A stretch of 7,029 nt of DNA from a bacterium (GTDB lineage: Bacteria; Krumholzibacteriota; Krumholzibacteria; LZORAL124-64-63): the NCBI GenBank assembly GCA_003646045.1, contig QNDV01000121.1, forward strand, positions 1-7,029. The letters run 5' to 3'. The stretch's first letter is position 1, and every line of letters begins with the position of its first letter. Below the pieces are notes generated by a model, which was not told where the DNA came from, did no database searches, and saw nothing but the letters and a program-made list of their open reading frames with translations. This document shows, one piece after another, positions 5,353-7,029 of this stretch. The position numbers and the translations under genes are program-made.

Positions 5353-6483
5353 CATCAGGACGAGTTCCGCTTGCAGCGAACCCGCCTGTTTGAGGGCCTC
5401 GAGAATGGCGATGATATCCGTCGGGCTGGCGCCGATGTCATTGAGCACGCCCACCACGTCGCCGACGGTGTTGGTGTCCGGCACGCGCAGCACCCGGGCG
5501 TCCTTGTCCTCCACGTCCGTATTGACATCGGGGGTGACCACCGTGCGGCCACGACGCGCGAAAGAGCTGGGTTGTGATACGTCGTAATAGGTATTGATGG
5601 TGACCTTGAGGTTACCGTGGGCCACAGCCGCCTCACCCAGTTTGACGTGTTTGCCCACGATGATGGTGCCGGTGCGCTCATTGACCACGACCCGCGCTAC
5701 GGCGTCGGCGTCGGACTCGAGCAGCCCCATGTCAGCGATGAAACTGACCGGGTCGGCGGTAAATCCCTCGGGCAGCATCACTTCGATGCGCTGTGCACCG
5801 CGAGCCACCGCTGTACCCCTGCCATAGGAACCGTTGATGACCCGGGCCATGTTCGACGCGGTGGCGAAATCCGAATGGTGCAGTAGCCACGCTACACGCC
5901 CGCCGTGGACAAACTCCCCTCCCAGGGAGACCTTGACCAGACCACCGTTGGGAACGATTCCTGCCCGGGTGTGGTTCTTGTGTACACTATTGCCCGCACC
6001 CCCCTTGACAGAGAAGCCGCCTACCGAGACGCTGCCCTGGGCCAGCACCGTCAGGGTACCGTCGGCGGCCTTCAGGGGCGTCATGATCAGTTGGCCGCCC
6101 GCCAGGCTCGTAGCGTCGTTGAGCGAGTTGACCGTCACGTCAATACGGCTACCTACCGGAGTGTTGGGATCCAGGTTGGCGGTCACCCACACTGCCGCCA
6201 CGTTCTTGGGTTTGAGCATGAAGGGATCAACCGTAACGTCCATCTTCTCCAGCATGTTCGCGATGGAATTGATGGTCATCTGGGACGAGCTGCCGTCACC
6301 TGAGCCCGACAGGCCGACCACCAGCCCGAAACCGGCGAGCGGCTCAGGTGCGGTCCCTTCCAGGTAGGCGAGGTCCTTGATGCGACTGGTGGATGTGGCC
6401 ATCACCGGCGAGAACGTCCCGCCCAGGACGAGGGCCGCCAGCACAAGTATCGCCGCGTTCCGGTATCCGTACCTGACCTGCAT
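5350..6483 (-). CDS. flgI: Flagellar P-ring protein FlgI
   Basis: FlgI builds the P ring, which surrounds the rod in the peptidoglycan layer; it is exported by Sec. The 377-residue product has the usual family length. Residues 1-29 form a signal peptide: basic start (RYGYR), hydrophobic core (AAILVLAALVLGG) and a likely cleavage after VMA. Family landmarks follow in order: SRIKDLAYLEG (33-43), LAGFGLVVGLSGSGD (49-63), KNVAAVWVTANL (93-104), VARVVVNERTGTIIVGKHV (262-280), and the C-terminal GASPTDIIAILEALKQAGSLQAELVLM (351-377). The ATG start is supported by the signal peptide immediately after it and by AGGAGG 5 bases upstream. It lies nine bases after flgH and nine before flgJ, the order seen in many flagellar operons. 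No key region is missing. Confidence 0.97.
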   Translation of the reverse strand: MQVRYGYRNAAILVLAALVLGGTFSPVMATSTSRIKDLAYLEGTAPEPLAGFGLVVGLSGSGDGSSSQMTINSIANMLEKMDVTVDPFMLKPKNVAAVWVTANLDPNTPVGSRIDVTVNSLNDATSLAGGQLIMTPLKAADGTLTVLAQGSVSVGGFSVKGGAGNSVHKNHTRAGIVPNGGLVKVSLGGEFVHGGRVAWLLHHSDFATASNMARVINGSYGRGTAVARGAQRIEVMLPEGFTADPVSFIADMGLLESDADAVARVVVNERTGTIIVGKHVKLGEAAVAHGNLKVTINTYYDVSQPSSFARRGRTVVTPDVNTDVEDKDARVLRVPDTNTVGDVVGVLNDIGASPTDIIAILEALKQAGSLQAELVLM

Positions 6484-6495
6484 CGCGTCCTCCTA
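6484..6495 (-). promoter_or_regulatory. flgI ribosome-binding site fused to flgH stop
   Basis: The minus strand reads TAGGAGGACGCG directly before the flgI ATG. The flgH stop TAG supplies the first bases of the Shine-Dalgarno AGGAGG, which sits 5 bases from the start codon. This arrangement suggests that ribosomes terminating on flgH reinitiate on flgI. It is nearly identical to the flgI/flgJ junction. Confidence 0.8.
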
Positions 6496-7029
6496 GAAAA
6501 GCCAGTTCAGCACCCTGGTGACAACACCGGGCTGCGAAGTGTCATTGACCAGACCCGAACCGTTATAGGCGATCTGGGCATCGGAAATGTACGTACTCAT
6601 GATGGTGTTTTCCGGGGTGATGTCCCGTGCCCGGCAGGTGCCGGTGATCTCGATCATCTGTTTTTCGCCGTTGATATTGACCATGCGCGTACCCTCGAGA
6701 CGGTAATCCCCGTTATGCAGCACTTCGACGATGCGCGCCGTGATCTCCGCTTCCAGGAATCCGTCACGGGATGTCTTGCCGTCGCCCTTGTACTTGTTCT
6801 CCACGGTCATGTCCCAGGGCTTGACGAAGTTCAGGAAACCCAGGCCCGGCCCGCCCTTGGTCTCACTCTTGTTGTCCGCCTTGGTCTTGCTCGACGCGCT
6901 GGCCTTGGCGTTCTCGGTAATGATGATGGTGATAAGATCACCGACCCGGTGCGCCTTCATGTTGGTGACCAGGGACTGTCCCGAGGCAAAATCGATGAGT
7001 GGTTCGCCTGCGCTCGCCGTCACTGCCGG
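6493..7029 (-). CDS. flgH: Flagellar L-ring protein FlgH (5' end outside window)
   Basis: FlgH forms the L ring, the bushing around the flagellar rod in the outer membrane; it is normally a lipoprotein of about 220-230 residues. The 178 residues seen here match its C-terminal three quarters: RVGDLITIIITENAKAS (visible residues 28-44) corresponds to the conserved region after the variable N-terminus. NGDYRLEGTRMVNINGEKQ (106-124), the ITGTCRARDI stretch (128-137) and ISDAQIAYNGSG (148-159) are typical of the family, and the protein ends in NWLF. The frame stays open to the window edge. A GTG at 7021-7023 could be called as a start, but it would leave no signal peptide or lipobox cysteine, so I treat the gene as partial; its N-terminus lies beyond position 7029. 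The TAG stop forms part of the flgI ribosome-binding site nine bases before flgI. The N-terminal lipid attachment site cannot be checked. Confidence 0.95.
   Translation of the reverse strand, partial: PAVTASAGEPLIDFASGQSLVTNMKAHRVGDLITIIITENAKASASSKTKADNKSETKGGPGLGFLNFVKPWDMTVENKYKGDGKTSRDGFLEAEITARIVEVLHNGDYRLEGTRMVNINGEKQMIEITGTCRARDITPENTIMSTYISDAQIAYNGSGLVNDTSQPGVVTRVLNWLF

Noticed and set aside
7021..7023. GTG as the true flgH start
   Set aside because: It would give a FlgH without a signal peptide or lipobox cysteine; the frame is open to the window edge, so the gene is cut by the window.

Overview
The window is one block of eight flagellar genes, all on the minus strand, from a GC-rich Gram-negative bacterium. 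In transcription order (high to low coordinates) they are flgH (5' end cut off by the window edge), flgI, flgJ, flgN, flgK, flgL, fliW and csrA. The L- and P-ring genes flgH and flgI imply an outer membrane. The FliW-CsrA pair, which gamma-proteobacterial enterics lack, and a FlgJ whose enzymatic half is an SLT lytic transglycosylase instead of a glucosaminidase, argue against an enteric. A delta-proteobacteria-like lineage or a Gram-negative candidate phylum fits best, but the sequence alone does not settle the taxon.

Layout: 7029-4441 holds the ring and rod-assembly genes (FlgH lipoprotein ring, FlgI periplasmic ring, FlgJ rod cap plus peptidoglycan lyase). 4400-940 holds the hook-filament junction set (FlgN chaperone and its clients FlgK and FlgL). 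899-57 holds the flagellin-homeostasis pair (FliW and CsrA). The order flgN-flgK-flgL-fliW-csrA is the same as in Bacillus subtilis, where the flagellin gene follows csrA. Here the window ends 56 bases after csrA, with a GC-rich hairpin and no visible flagellin gene. flgM, often found between flgJ and flgN, is absent.

Spacing is tight: intergenic gaps are 9, 9, 40, 10, 13, 40 and 51 bases. At four junctions (flgH/flgI, flgI/flgJ, flgN/flgK, flgK/flgL) the upstream stop codon is built into, or abuts, the next gene's Shine-Dalgarno sequence, which suggests translational coupling within one polycistronic mRNA. I see no convincing promoter inside the window, so transcription probably starts upstream of flgH.

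The core is a known system. The points worth a second look are a near-ideal CsrA-binding hairpin on csrA's own ribosome-binding site (predicted autorepression), a run of nine G's inside flgL that could cause frameshifts, an enlarged FlgL with two inserted repeat domains, extended C-terminal tails on FliW and CsrA, and a perfect hairpin at the flgK/flgL junction. I found no mobile elements, CRISPR arrays, tRNA or rRNA genes, and no stretch over 300 bases lacks a gene.
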